A DNA stretch of 64,000 nucleotides from Syncephalastrum monosporum B8922 (Eukaryota; Mucoromycota; Mucoromycetes; Mucorales; Syncephalastraceae): positions 1 to 64,000 of the forward strand of contig JNEN01001209.1 of the NCBI GenBank assembly GCA_000697355.1. The letters are read 5' to 3'. A program made the translations under genes and the position numbers. The notes beneath the pieces are model-generated. The model made no database searches, was not told the DNA's origin, and saw only the letters and a program-made list of their open reading frames with translations. Shown in pieces: positions 11,039 to 22,435 of this stretch (position 1 is its first letter; every line of letters starts with the position of its first letter).

Positions 11039-11209
11039 ATGACATTGAAAGCGGCCACCGTGGCCCGCGATGCCTACTCAAGACTAGAAGCCCAATACGT
11101 GAGCTTCGAGTCCGGGGAACGAGGCGATGTTGTGGAGAGCTACTCCATTGTTGAAGAAGGATTTGCTGAAGATGTGCAACGGGAACGTTTTGCGAGAAGA
11201 ACTACATGA
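11039..11209 (+). CDS. Possible small protein, 56 residues, with overlapping upstream ORF
   Basis: A short open frame starts MTLKAATVARDAYSRLEAQY and is mixed, mildly acidic and compatible with helices; no family is recognised. Support is contextual: a TATA box with a palindrome sits about 85 bp upstream, and nothing else nearby explains that promoter. A five-codon upstream ORF (11025-11042) ends in a TGA that overlaps this ATG (ATGA), an arrangement that could couple or repress translation. Confidence 0.4.
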   Translation: MTLKAATVARDAYSRLEAQYVSFESGERGDVVESYSIVEEGFAEDVQRERFARRTT

Positions 11210-12310
11210 AGTAAAGACCTACAAAAGGATCAGTGGGCACGCCATCTCCCCTTATAACCGCCACATTCGAATAATATGGCTTTGCTCAATGTCCTTCTGA
11301 TTGGCCATTATTTTGTCATGCGCTTGTGGCAGCCAGTTTGATATAATGTCAATGATGCATATTATGTGTAAGTGGGGGAAAAGGAGAGAATTTAAGAAGA
11401 GAAGACAAGGGAGGAAGGGGGGATATGCGTGAATATACAGTATGTGCGGTACAAAATACAATGTATTATGGGACGATATTGTCAGCAAAAAAAAAAAAAA
11501 AAAAGGTTGGGGCCAAGTGGTGAACCGAAGAGATGCGGTCGGTGCACACGCCTGTCCTAGCGGTAAAAGATGCACTTGGGTCTTCAACGTAAGCGGCGTT
11601 TGAAAAAAAAGGTTGTGGTTGGTTCCCGGCAAACATTGACATTCAGAGCATTGTAACAGGGCCAAAAAAAAAAAAAAATTTGGAGCGACACACGAGCAAA
11701 GTGAGAGGCCGACAAAAGGTAACATAACGAATTTCTTTTTTTCTACTTTCCTTCATCGCACATGTTTTAGTACGTTTATACCAAACTAAAACAAGTCAAA
11801 AGGAGAGTTCAGGAAAGCGGAGGTAACGCAGCCTGGTATAAGTAGATAGTTTGGATGGTAATGTATTCATCTGGGTGCGTACAGTGTCTGTATTTATGTA
11901 TGTATGCGCGCACATTTGTGTATGTAGCAGGGGCAAACTTTTTTTAGCCCCCGCGCTATGAGAACAGAAAGTATGACCCAAAGCATACAACCGACTGTTT
12001 TTGGAATAGCTCAAATGAAGGAATGCAAAGGTCTTTTTGCAAATGTCCTGTTCTTCCTGTCCTTACCTGTTTAGTACAATCTAGACTGGCGAAACGGGCC
12101 ACTATAATTTTCGGCTTTTCCTTCTCTTCTCCCTTTTTTATTTTTTATTTTTACATTCTTTTGTTGACTTGTCCTCTCTTTCATACACTCTCTGTCTCTC
12201 TTTCTATCTCCCCTTCTTTCTTCATTCTATTCTATTTATAATACTCATACTATATTATATATATACCTCTTATTTCTGTCAAACACAATCCATCTATAAA
12301 CCTACCCCTC
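11210..12310. other. Intergenic, homopolymer-rich
   Basis: It contains poly-A runs (about 11488-11505 and 11665-11679) and, nearer the F-box gene, a long pyrimidine-rich leader (12100-12300). The open frame on the minus strand at 11252-11725 is a by-product of these runs. No gene is seen. Confidence 0.55.
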
Positions 12311-13854
12311 ATGACAGAAAGTTGGGTAGGCTATTACCGACGCCATGTGCTGGCGAGGCTGCCCAAGGAAATCTTGCTGGAAATCATCTATGAAGTGGCG
12401 TTGGATCCGAGCGAATTATACCCAACCAGCCTGATAGAGCTATCACATACATGCCAACATCTTTATCAGCTTATACACCACGATGCTTGGGCGGCTACGC
12501 TCTGGTCGCGAGTCTTCCGGGTCCGATTCGACAGTGGTGCCCTATATCGTCGCCGACTTCACTGCAATTACAATTACAAAGACGCTCTCCGACGCCGTTG
12601 TGCGGCTTTGGCGACCTGCCGCCGACTCAGCCAGGGCCACTCTCAAACCGTGGATGCTATTGACTGGGAGGTGATATGGGCCATGATCAGTGAACATGGT
12701 ATGTATATATACCTATTGCTTACTGCAATTTTGATAACGGCACAGTACGTCATTGCTCATGAATCATAAAAGATGAGCGCAATGTAGGCCATTTGGTAGT
12801 CCACCAAGTGGGAGCAGCCGCAGGAGCCGCGTTTCAATTGGGGCGCCTTTGTGACCGATCGTACCCGGTGATTTTGCCAATCCTGTCGTGCTTGGTCAAT
12901 TATGGCAAGTGTGCTAAAAAATGGGTTTATATTTTTTCTGGTTTCTTCTGTTTGTGCGTGTGCGTGTGTATGTGTGTGTGCTTGTATTGACTAACTGAAC
13001 TTGTATTTGAACGATTAGACTTCTCTCTCGCGCGCTTCTTCACATCCCCGAACTCGCTTGTATCACAGCCCTTGGGCCAACTTGCCCACGACTTCGAAGC
13101 TGACACTCTCCTGAACGACACTGGCTTGATAACCCACGGACATGACCCTCTTTCCTCCGCTTTCCACCTCTTCTTTACCACCATCTTTGCCTGTCACCCC
13201 ACGCTTTATACCGCCATACCCCAATGCGCTCCCATCCCGCTCTTTCCTCTTTCGTCACAGGCCATGGACGTTGAGTTCTTGCGCCGGCAAAAGTCGCTGT
13301 ATCCAGATCACTTCGTCTCCGAGGCGAGTCAAATCGAAGGTGACTGGATGGGCTACTATTCTTTTAAAGACGACGATGCAGACGACGATTGGTGGCTCGA
13401 TGGTCCTTTGCGCTTGACCTTGCGTGTGGTGCCGTTCGACGGAAACGAGCCCGTTGTTGAATCATCACGTGACGCGCCTTTCCCGTGGTGCCACTTGCGT
13501 GCATGCCCACTCACGCGCTTCGAAGGGTCTGGCATGGATACAGTCGGTGCCTTCACTGTCACGGGTCTGGTGGATGACACCGAAGACGGCCAGGTCACAT
13601 GGGAAAAGACCTATGTCGAATCCGGTGAAACATGGGAATACTCGGGTCGCTTCATTTTGCCGATGGGCCTGTGCGGTCGCTGGGGTGACGAACAGTATGG
13701 GGGCCCCTGGTGGATATGGAAAACAAGCGATGCGACTACTTCTTCATCTATTACTTCTCCTTCGTCCTCCCTCTCTGCTACTGCTCCTACTGCTACCTCT
13801 ACTACCTCTACTACTGCTACTGCTGTCACTACTGCTCCAGCCCTCTTCAAATAA
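12311..13854 (+). CDS. F-box protein
   Basis: Three exons (12311-12698, 12788-12904, 13019-13854) encode 446 residues. Residues about 15-65 form an F-box (LPKEILLEIIYEV ... LIELSHTCQHLYQLI...WSRVF), so the protein probably binds Skp1 and selects substrates for an SCF ubiquitin ligase (family knowledge). The remainder has no repeat type I recognise; it contains GDWMGYYSF and WTYV-like beta-rich segments (WEKTYVESGETWEYSGRF) and ends in a Thr/Ser/Ala low-complexity tail. Intron 2 (12905-13018) has a GC-AG boundary with the classic donor GCAAGT and a branch site CTAAC near 12991; no GT donor there keeps the frame as well. A TG-rich microsatellite lies in that intron. Confidence 0.85.
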
Positions 13855-14160
13855 CCCTCGCACGAATGCCATCTCGCATAATCGCTTTTGTTTTTTTTTT
13901 GTTTTACTTTGCATTCATCCATCTGCATCTACTCTTTCCTTGGCATCCTTCCACAAATAAATATATATTTAATTAACAGAATAATGCATCTGCAATTGCA
14001 TCTGCACGCTACCTTGTAGCGATACTATACATGCATGTGATTATAGCTACAAATGATGAGATTGAATTTATTACAACAGACGGTACCACACTAGGAACAA
14101 TAGAAATAAAGGGTGTCCTTTATAAGAATAAAGAGGTAAAAGTTGTCTATCTACAGTCAT
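13855..14160. other. Convergent 3' region
   Basis: Short AT-rich spacer between the stop codons of the F-box gene (+) and SMC4 (-). It carries AATAAA-like signals on the plus strand near 13957. Nothing else is seen. Confidence 0.5.
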
Positions 14161-17100
14161 TTATGATTCAGTACGTACAGGAGCTGGTGCAGGAGACACT
14201 TGTGGCTGCTGTTGCTGCTGTGTTTGTTGTTGCTGTGGTTGCTCACCTATGACAGCCGTCAACATCGTCATCATATTGGGGTTGATAGCAATGCTCTTGG
14301 TGCAATCAGTCGTCTTATAGATGCCCACTAGGCGATTGGCCAATTCAAACATGTTGTTGCGCAAGCTGATAATCACAAACTGAGCGTTGCGCGTCCGTTC
14401 CGCGATATAGTTGGCCACAATGGATACATTTCGGAAATCCAGCGCGGCGTCAATCTCGTCCATCACGTACAACGGCGTCGGCTTAAAATGATGAAGCGCG
14501 AACACGAGGGCCAGCGAACTCAGAGTCTATTGAAATACAACATGAGCACTCAGATCGTATTGACTTTTCTTTTAGTCTACCTTTTCGCCACCCGATAAAT
14601 TGGAAATATTCTTCCAACTCTTTTTTGGAGGCATCACACTGAAGACAATACCCTCCGAGAACGGGTCCAAGCTGTCCACCAGTTCGAGTTCGGCATTGCC
14701 CCCCATAGTGATCATCTGCATACACTGTAAGTAGAGGGTTCCAAATAGGTCTTTTCATGCTCTACCTGGTACATCTCCTTGAGCTTCTGCGAGATCACGT
14801 TGAAGCCCTGCATGAATTCATCGAGTCTCTGTTTACGTAGCCGATCCACTTCACTCTTGACTGTGTCTCGCTGCGTCGTAATTTCATCCAAATCCTTGGT
14901 ACGCTCATCATACTCGTGTTGTCGTCGCTTGTACTCGTCCAAAACTGACAAATTTGGCTTGGCGCTCTGCACGTACGCTGAACCATGGAATCAGTATCTC
15001 TTGACAGGTGATTATTAGATGCCATTAACGTACCTTCTAGCTCGGCAATTTCAATCTTAATTGCCTCTTTGGTATCTTGGAGTGAATCAAGCTCTTCATC
15101 ATTGTACGTCTTGAGTTGCATCTTCTCCTCAGGCGCATCGCTATGTAAGAACACATCTCAGTGTCATGCTCTACATATGCTGGCAATAATTTACTTGTAA
15201 TTGTTGAGGCTCAATTTGGAAATCTGTTCCGTCAAATTGGCCACGCGACGCTTGTTATCCGTTTCGCTGCGCTGATAATCTTCCAATTTGTTTTTGATCT
15301 CGACTTCTGATTTGCGCAAGTTGTTGATCTCGGCTGTCTTTTCATCCAGATCTTTCTTGATTCGCTCCACCTCGGCCTTCTTGGCCTCCGTTTGCTAACA
15401 GTGTGTGAGGGAAACAGGCTTTTATCTTTCTGTTTTTTTTTTAAATACCTTCTTCGATTCCTCGGCTTCCCTCAAAACTTTAGCCGCTTCTTGCGATTTG
15501 ACAAGGCTTTCTTCTTCAAGACTTTTGAGATCTTCCTGGATTTTTTGCACCTCTTGCTCGGTCTTGTTTATCGTCGACTCAAGCTTTGTCACATCTTTTT
15601 CCGCCTTGGCCTTGGCCACCATCGCCTTGGTAATGCGATTATTGAGGTTGTCGATTCGCTTGCGCACGTCTTCGACCACAATCTTTTGTAAACGCAGGTC
15701 CATACCGCCTGCATCCATGATTTCTTCTTGTAGACTGCTGATCGTTCCCTCGATCTCAGATGTCTTTTCTTTGAGCTCGTTCAACTCCTGCTCCAGACCC
15801 TCGATTTCGATGCTGATATCCTCATGACGCTTAACATCTTCGGGGCTCGGTTTAGTGTGTGTCCTAGGAAATAAGGAAAGAAGGTGTGTAAGCCACTTTG
15901 CAATGGTTTGCCCCTAGACATTACTTTAAATCCTTGAGTCGCTCGTGCTCGTCCTTGATTTGACGGTCCAAGCTATCAATGTCCATCTGTAGCTTGTCAG
16001 CTTCCATTCGCTTGCGCGGAAGCGCATCTTTTTTGGCATTTAGAGAGAGTTCCGCCGCGCGTTTCTGTTCGCCCAACTCGCGCATCTCTTGTTCAAGTTT
16101 GTCACGCTCTCGCTCCAGCTCGGCCACTGCCTCTGCGCTCACGCCTTCGTCTCTGAACTTGGAGCCCATGGCACCACGCTGCTGGCGATGGCCACCACCT
16201 GTCATGGCACCTGACTTCTCAATCAATTTACCGTCTAAGGCGACGACGCGCCATCGTTTACGTCCGTACGCAATACGGTTCGCTTGCTGAAGCGAGTCAG
16301 CGACGAGGGTATCTCGGAGTACACTGTAGAACGCCGGTGCAAATTTGTCAGATTTCGGTTTGACAAGGTCAAATAAACGTGGCACATTTTCGGGTGTCTC
16401 GATCGCTCGCATGTCTTGGTGGCCGAGCTTATCCAGAACGGTGAACACGGCGCGACCAAGTCCGTTCTTGCGCAAGTACTCGATGCAAGCCTGGCCAGCT
16501 TCCACAGTATCGACGACGATGTTGTCAAGCGCAGGACAGGCGGTCGATATGGCCACATCGTATTTGTCGTCAATGACACCGAGATTGCCCATGCGATCCT
16601 GCCAACAGAAGTTTCGATCAGGCTATCATATCATGCCCTGCTCATGCAAGCATATCCGTAGCCAAACACGACTTACATGAATGCCCTTGATGCGTCCAGA
16701 GTCCCGCATGCGCAGAAGACTATCGAGAATCTTGCCTTGGCTCTGCTTTTGCTGCATTGATCCGCGCGCTTCGTCCGCTTTCTGACGGGCAGTAATGAGC
16801 TTGGATCGTAGCGTGGTTTCTTTCTCTGTGACTCCTGCGAGCTCTATTTCGAGATCAGCGATTGCTTTTTGGAGATTCTCCAACTCCTTTGGCACTGCCT
16901 TGATCTCTTTGCGCTAATGTAAAATGAGCCACTATATCCGTCTCAGAATTATACTTTCAGTTTACCTTGGCTTTCCACATGTCTTCCACTTTTTTCACCT
17001 GTTCCTCTGCGTTTTGGACAGCTTTTTCGCCCGACGAAATCTTTTCAGCGAGTATTTCACGCTCGGACACCTTCACATCGATGGCACGCCTCTTCTCGTT

Positions 17101-19178
17101 GACCTTGGCTGTCCAGGGAGCCAACTCTTTTTGATGCTCTTCAATCTCTGCCCGGAAGCCGTCCGTTTTGCCTTTGAGTTCCGCATTGATTCCCTCGAGT
17201 TTCTTTTCTTCGCTCTTCAGTTGTTTTTCGAGCTCTTTGATGTCCTTTTTGCGCTTGGTCAGGTCGTCACCGTTGGTCTTGATCGCATCTCGGGCTTTAT
17301 CTCGGGCTTCACGATCCTAAAAAGAAGAAACGTTTATAAGCATAGTACTCTCTATGAACGAGAGGGGCGGCGCACCGTTTCCATGGATGTTTTGTTTTTT
17401 TCCATTTTCGTTTCTAAGTGCGTTTTCCGCTCCTTGATCTGGACATCTTCTTTTTCGAACTTCGCATGCTTTTTGTATATTTTGTCTGTTCTTGCATTTA
17501 ACACTTGATATTCTTCAACAGCATTTGAATGGGTCTTATTCATCTCATTGATCTCGTTCTCGATGCCCTTGTGGTTCTGTTGCTCTTCCTTAAGCTTTTC
17601 TTTCAGCTCCTCCTATAGCAAACAGCAAGGTAAGCATGTCGCAGCACATGTATTGTGTTCCTTACAATAGCCTTTGTTGCCGTCTTAATGTTCTCATTGG
17701 CTTCGTAAAGAAATATCTGGTAGAGTTCGTTCTTTTGCCTCGCAAGCTCATTCTCATTTTCAAGGTAAGTCTCTGCCTCACGCTTTTTGTCCTAAGTAAC
17801 ATGGCAGTGGTCAGGGAATGCGTGATCCAGTACAGAAACGGCTCACCTCGAGATTGTCTTTTTCTCGTCCGACATAACGCACACGGTTCAGCTTCTCCAT
17901 ACGTTCCTCATTCAGAGATTCGAGGCGCTCATTGGCTTCATCGATGGGCTCCTTGTACTTCGATGTGCCGATGATATCTTCCAAGTATTCCAATAAACCG
18001 TCGTCATTCTCGTCTTTGGCTTTGGGTTTCATAAGCGCGATGGATTCGACCTCGCCCTGAAGAATAAGGAAACGCTTGTGATCCAGGTCGATGCCTCGCT
18101 TGCGCAATAGCGTGGTCACTTCGGTAAATGAGCTCGTCTTGTCGTTGATGTAGTATTTGCTGGCATTGTTGCGATAGGCGAAACGGGATACGACCAGTTT
18201 GGAATTGGGTACGCGGTCAAATGCAGCTGGCGTATCCTGTTAAAAAGGGCAACATGAGCCTCTTAGCGTTTGCATGCATCCTTTGAACCCGACGTACGCC
18301 ATCAATGATCTCCTGAAAATGGATTTCGACGGAGCACGAGTCACAGTTGGGGTGCTTGGCTGAATTGTGGATGAGCTCGGACAGTTTGCCTTGACGCATC
18401 TTGTTGGCACGGTAGCCGAACACAAAGAGAAGGGAGTCGATCACGTTTGATTTACCGGAGCCATTGGGACCGACGACTGTTAAAGATGTGAGTCGAAATA
18501 CAATCTAGAAACGAGAGTCGACCTACTGGCGCTAAAGGACTAAATAGAAAATCGCACATAAGTTTTCCAGAAAGTACATTCTCGCAAACCAAGAAAAAAA
18601 TAAAAAATAGAAATAAAAAGAGAGGAGCAAGTGTGTACCTTATGAAAGGGCCCGATAACCTGGCGACCAGCGTAAGACTTGAAGTTGTTAAGGACCATCT
18701 TTGTTATAACAAGCCGGGGTTTGCTTGGCTCAGGGCTGTCTTGCATTTGAACACGCTGCGACTGAGACTGAGAAGACTGAGACTGAGACTGAGACTGAGA
18801 CTGGGCTTGGGACTGGGCGTGAGCTCGAGGCTGAGCATGAGCTTGAGGTTGTGATTGTGATTGGACTTGTGAATGCGATTGAGGTGGTGTGCCCTGGGTA
18901 TCCGGGCTGAATGCCACTTTGCGCGAAGGCACAGAAGAGGGCTGAGGCGAACGAGGCGCTTGGGTAGGTTGGGACGAGGGCTTGCCATCCAACTGCGTGG
19001 ATGGTTGGGGAGTGGTTACTGTCCCAGTTATTGTCGTTGGTGTTGTTGTCCGTTCAGGATCAAGGTCGGCTTGAATCGTGTCTGCTGTTTGGCTGTCGTC
19101 CTCTCTAAGCCGCTTTTTCTCGTAAGCCTCGGTCGGCTCTGGGCTTTCCGAAAGATGCCGTTTCCGCACGTTGGACAT
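14161..19178 (-). CDS. SMC4: Condensin subunit SMC4
   Basis: A fifteen-exon gene, from 5': 18639-19178, 18527-18539, 18298-18476, 17847-18236, 17666-17791, 17376-17612, 16966-17316, 16677-16913, 15925-16598, 15449-15863, 15195-15394, 15034-15140, 14766-14977, 14581-14715, 14161-14526. It encodes 1393 residues (yeast Smc4 has 1418). A Ser/Gln/Pro-rich tail (about 1-150) precedes NNFKSYAGRQVIGPFHK and Walker A GPNGSGKS (about 187-194). Coiled coils flank the hinge encoded by the 15925-16598 exon. The ABC signature NLSGGEK lies near 1270 and Walker B VMDEIDAALDF near 1295. FGYRANKMRQGKLSELIHNS identifies SMC4 rather than other SMCs. It is the ATPase arm that pairs with SMC2 in mitotic chromosome condensation. 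Exon 2 is a 13-nt microexon. The end is a Gln-rich tail. Confidence 0.95.
18527..18539 (-). other. 13-nt microexon of SMC4
   Basis: On the minus strand this reads TCCTTTAGCGCCA, bounded by an acceptor (TTTAG) and a donor (GTAGGT). It codes S-F-S-A plus the first base of Ile and joins FHK of exon 1 to IVGPNGSGK of exon 3, restoring the universally conserved sequence before Walker A. Skipping it would shift the frame. Confidence 0.9.
18755..18870 (-). repeat. Degenerate CAGTCT-type repeat coding a Ser/Gln tract
   Basis: On the plus strand it reads as repeats of GAGACT/GAGCAT; in the SMC4 frame it codes alternating Ser-Gln and Ala-Gln (about residues 100-140), a likely length-variable disordered region. 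Confidence 0.8.
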
Positions 19179-19502
19179 GTCGAAAAAGTGTTGTACTGTA
19201 GGAATAGAAAAGAGCGCGCGATTTTTTATAGAATTCTGCGCTCCTAATCTACGCGACGCTTGAAATATTCTTCTTTTCTTTCGCTTGTTTATATTTGTCT
19301 TGTCACTGTATAATTGGTATTTAGACAAAACTACCGGTATAAAAGTATTGATAACTGTATACACTTGGGGACAAGAACGCACCCTGTCCACCCATAACAC
19401 GATGGCAATATTTCAGGACATGCAGGTTTATTCATGAGAGTGATGATATAGATAGATAATGCTATTGGATGAAAATGTGTATAGGATGCTAATGTAAAGG
19501 AG
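19179..19502. other. Spacer between SMC4 and the UPF0643 gene
   Basis: AT-rich DNA between two same-strand genes; it holds the SMC4 5' leader and promoter and the 3' end of the upstream gene. Nothing specific is recognised. Confidence 0.5.
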
Positions 19503-20242
19503 CTAGAGCTTCTGGAGCTCAAACCTCTTCTCTCCAGCTCGTTTGACAAGTGAATAGCGTTCAAGGTCATAAGTATCGTACATTTCACGAGCCAACTTGG
19601 CCGCCTGGTGGTGAAGCGGTTTGCGCGTTGCCTGAAGAGCGTAATCCCGGTTGATCCAAATGCACATGGCAAGGCACTCGCGATGCTGATTCAAGTCACC
19701 GTACCAGTACTAACGAAGGATGTATGAGTGACTTGAAAACAGACAAAATTCTGTAGGTTGTATATATATGTATGTATGTATGTGTGTATATTTACCTTGA
19801 GTAAACCGCCGCTCTGGATTGCCTCTTGCTGTGCCTGGGCATCGGCTTCAAAAAGCAGTTGATGATTGGCATCCGCACGCCTCACACTCCGAAAAGCAAC
19901 AATGAACCAATCGCCTTCGGTCTCGGATCCGAGGCGACCAGCCACTTCGTCCCAGTTAAATACGTCGGCCAGGGGTGCTTTGGCATAGTCTCCTGTAATG
20001 ACATGGAAGTACGGCAGCGCTTTTTCAAGCAGAATACGATCCACTGGCCGCAAATCCTTTTCGATCTTGGCTCGGTTTTCTGGGGTCTCGCCGAGCCATC
20101 CCGCAGGCCCAATTGTAGTGTTATGGATACTGCGGCCATTCAGATCTTGTGCGACGATCGCCTGTTCCACAGCCTGCCCGTCAGACAGGTCCACACCAGA
20201 CTGCTTGGCTCCAATAGCAGCAGAAGTAGACTTGGCAAGCAT
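19503..20242 (-). CDS. UPF0643 family protein
   Basis: Two exons (19796-20242, 19503-19709) encode 217 residues. The sequence around GPAGWLGETPENRAKIEKDL, WFIVAFRSVRRADANHQLL and the second-exon block YWYGDLNQHRECLAMCIWINR...ARKLAREMYDTYDLERYSLVK-like region matches my recollection of the fungal UPF0643 family (a fission yeast member exists). The function is unknown. The C-terminal half suggests an N-acetyltransferase-like fold (inference only). The intron contains a TA/TG microsatellite (about 19761-19790). The ATG at 20242 is the first Met; the longer frame upstream has no Met. Confidence 0.7.
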
Positions 20243-21381
20243 TGCTTTTGTGAAAGGTATAGGTATAGGAGAGTAAGAAAGAAAGGAAGTAAAAGTTTTC
20301 AATTCTCTCTTTCGGAGAGCTTTTAAGTAGTGAAATAGCTTATTGCACCATCGAAAGAATGATTGGATGACACTGAAACAAGCCTGTTCTCTCGTTTGAA
20401 CAAACGAGCACGGAATAAGGGTGTCCTCCTAGCCGGGCCCTCTGGTATTGCGCGCTCGCTATTCCTGCTTCCAATCACGTCATTTTTGTGCCTTGACGTT
20501 CTTTGAATATGTCGTCAATGCATGGCTTCTACTCCTCACCCCCGCAATACAATCATCTCATCCGACACATACTAGAGTGAAAACCGAGCGACCATCATTA
20601 GTGCATCATGTGCTTGACAACAACTTGCCTCCTCCAGCTCTTCCCATAGTGAGCCCCTATTTTTTTTTTGTAGCATCAGTATAGAGATGAGCAGTCTGTA
20701 AGAAACATATTTGCAGTTTCATTGTTACAACTTACATCCACCAGTGACCTTGCATGTATGTTTACAGCTGCGCTGATTTCTTATAATGGACGTAAAGTGG
20801 TCTGGACTTGCTGTTTCGCTCTTGTACATGCAACCCCTTTTCCGCTTTGCTATGCAGAAACCTAAACAAGACGGATTTCATAGATCCGGACGGGACTTCT
20901 TTCTGGATCCGTATTTGCATTTTCTTCCGCAACATCTTCTTTCCTTTTTCTTTTCCTATTCTCTTCAAATCTGAGAATTCCACCGCCCAGCTCAGCCTTT
21001 TCATACTCGTTGGGCTCATTTACTGTATTCTGTACCCAAATGCTCCAAAGCGACTCATATACAAATGGTCATGCACCATGGCCGTATACATTTATGTAGG
21101 ATACCATGTAACTTGGCTCGCTGACCGCCTGTTTCGATTATGATAGAGGTATGTGTAGGTTTTGTATCGTCGCTGTGGCCCATGTACCAGAATAGCATTG
21201 CGCATATTGATACCGAGGATTCGGTACCACTGGGGTGGGACCAATGGGAGTCTTCAGGAGTAGTTCTATATGAAACATCTTAGAAGGCAATTGCATGAAT
21301 CGAAATGATGGTATGTATGTATGCAATGGTTCTATACAATGAACGTATTCCTTCTATCGATCTATATGTAGAAATGCTATA
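20243..21381. other. Unresolved region with a likely membrane-protein exon (20870-21143, +)
   Basis: The plus-strand frame ending at 21143 carries coding-like, hydrophobic sequence (SENSTAQLSLFILVGLIYC, CTMAVYIYVGYHVTWLADRLF). Upstream pieces also look coding: an ATG at about 20509 begins MSSMHGFYSSPPQYNHLIRH, and a frame near 20769-20857 reads ALISYNGRKVVWTCCFALVH. I could not join them into one frame with credible splice sites, so no CDS is called. It may be a spliced membrane-protein gene or a decaying one. Confidence 0.35.
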
Positions 21382-22318
21382 TTACAGCCAAAGCTGCCAG
21401 CCATGGACAGTAGCACGTGTTTCAATGTCTCCTGGGTCTTCTTCAAACATGACGTGCATCTTCTTTTGTAAGAAGTGGTCAGCGTGAAAACTGTATCCGA
21501 CGAGTTCCCGGTCATCAGGATCAATATCCTCTTGGTAAGGCCGTTGAGCAATCTGGAAGAATTCGAGATCCCGATGGGCGAGGTGAGGGCGGTGATGGGT
21601 GTAAAAGACATAAACGCGGCCAGTGGACGGAGTGAGGAGATCGCGGCAGGTACGAAGCATGGCGTGGTGCTGAGAGTGGTTGAAGACGAGGTCGCTGAGG
21701 ATAATCACATCGTATGTCGACTTGCCCGCCGGTAATGCTTTGCGCAGACTCGCTGTGGATGTGCCCCAGACATAGCCTTCGACATGAACACGTTCTTTGA
21801 TAGAGTCCGGCAAATTGATATCGGTATTGTATTGCATATTGTCGACCAATTCCTTGTCTGGATAGTCAGTGACCACCACTTTGGATGCTCCGTTCAAGGC
21901 AGCCACGATACTCGGTAAGGCGCCTCCTGCACCGAGCTCAAGCACGGTTTTGCCTGCGCAGATCGACGGGTTTTGGTCAAAGTGGTCGGCAAACACTTTG
22001 GATGCGTTCCACAGGTGATGCGCCCAAAGAGGATGAGACCCAACGAGACGTATCCTGACTGACTTGCTGTCATCTAATGTTCAGGTGAGATGGCTTTTCC
22101 AAACCACACGAGCAAATCGCTCTCACCTTGGCAGTTCTCACGTGTATAAGTCTCGAAGGTGGGATCTGGGATGGACGCTACTTCATCATCGGACTGCAAT
22201 ATATACACACTGCCATGTCAAGCATATATATATGTGTGTGTGTGTGTGTGTGAAAGAAAAGGAGGAATGGGCTTACACCAAAGAGATCGCCAGCAAAGTT
22301 TTCCTCGTCGTCGGCCAT
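21382..22318 (-). CDS. EFM7: EFM7-type protein N-terminal and lysine methyltransferase
   Basis: Three exons (22277-22318, 22127-22193, 21382-22073) encode 266 residues, close to yeast EFM7/NNT1 (261). The start MADDEENFAGDLFG matches the acidic family N-terminus. LVGSHPLWAHHLWNASKVFADHF is followed by the SAM-binding motif VLELGAGGALPS (residues 80-91), TDYPDKELVDNMQYN and the post-I region DVIILSDLVFNHSQHHAML. In yeast this enzyme methylates the N-terminus and a nearby lysine of elongation factor eEF1A (family knowledge). Cytosolic. It lies head to head with the RBM25 gene with 117 bp between start codons. Intron 1 contains a (TG)n run. Confidence 0.88.
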
Positions 22319-22435
22319 GTCAAATAAACTGGAGGAAGGAAAAAAAAAAAAAAGCCTGCAGCAGGGAAAAAAGAAAAATGTTGTCGCGAATTTGTGACCG
22401 ATTCTTGTCACTCTCTTCTTTCTGGCCTTGCATCG
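22319..22435. promoter_or_regulatory. Bidirectional promoter between EFM7 and RBM25
   Basis: Only 117 bp separate the two divergent ATGs. It includes an A/T-rich run (about 22341-22354) and no TATA box, so both genes probably share one nucleosome-free region. Confidence 0.65.

Noticed and set aside
11252..11725. 157-codon minus-strand ORF
   Set aside because: Its Phe and Leu runs are translations of poly-A/T tracts; no leader or splice context supports it.
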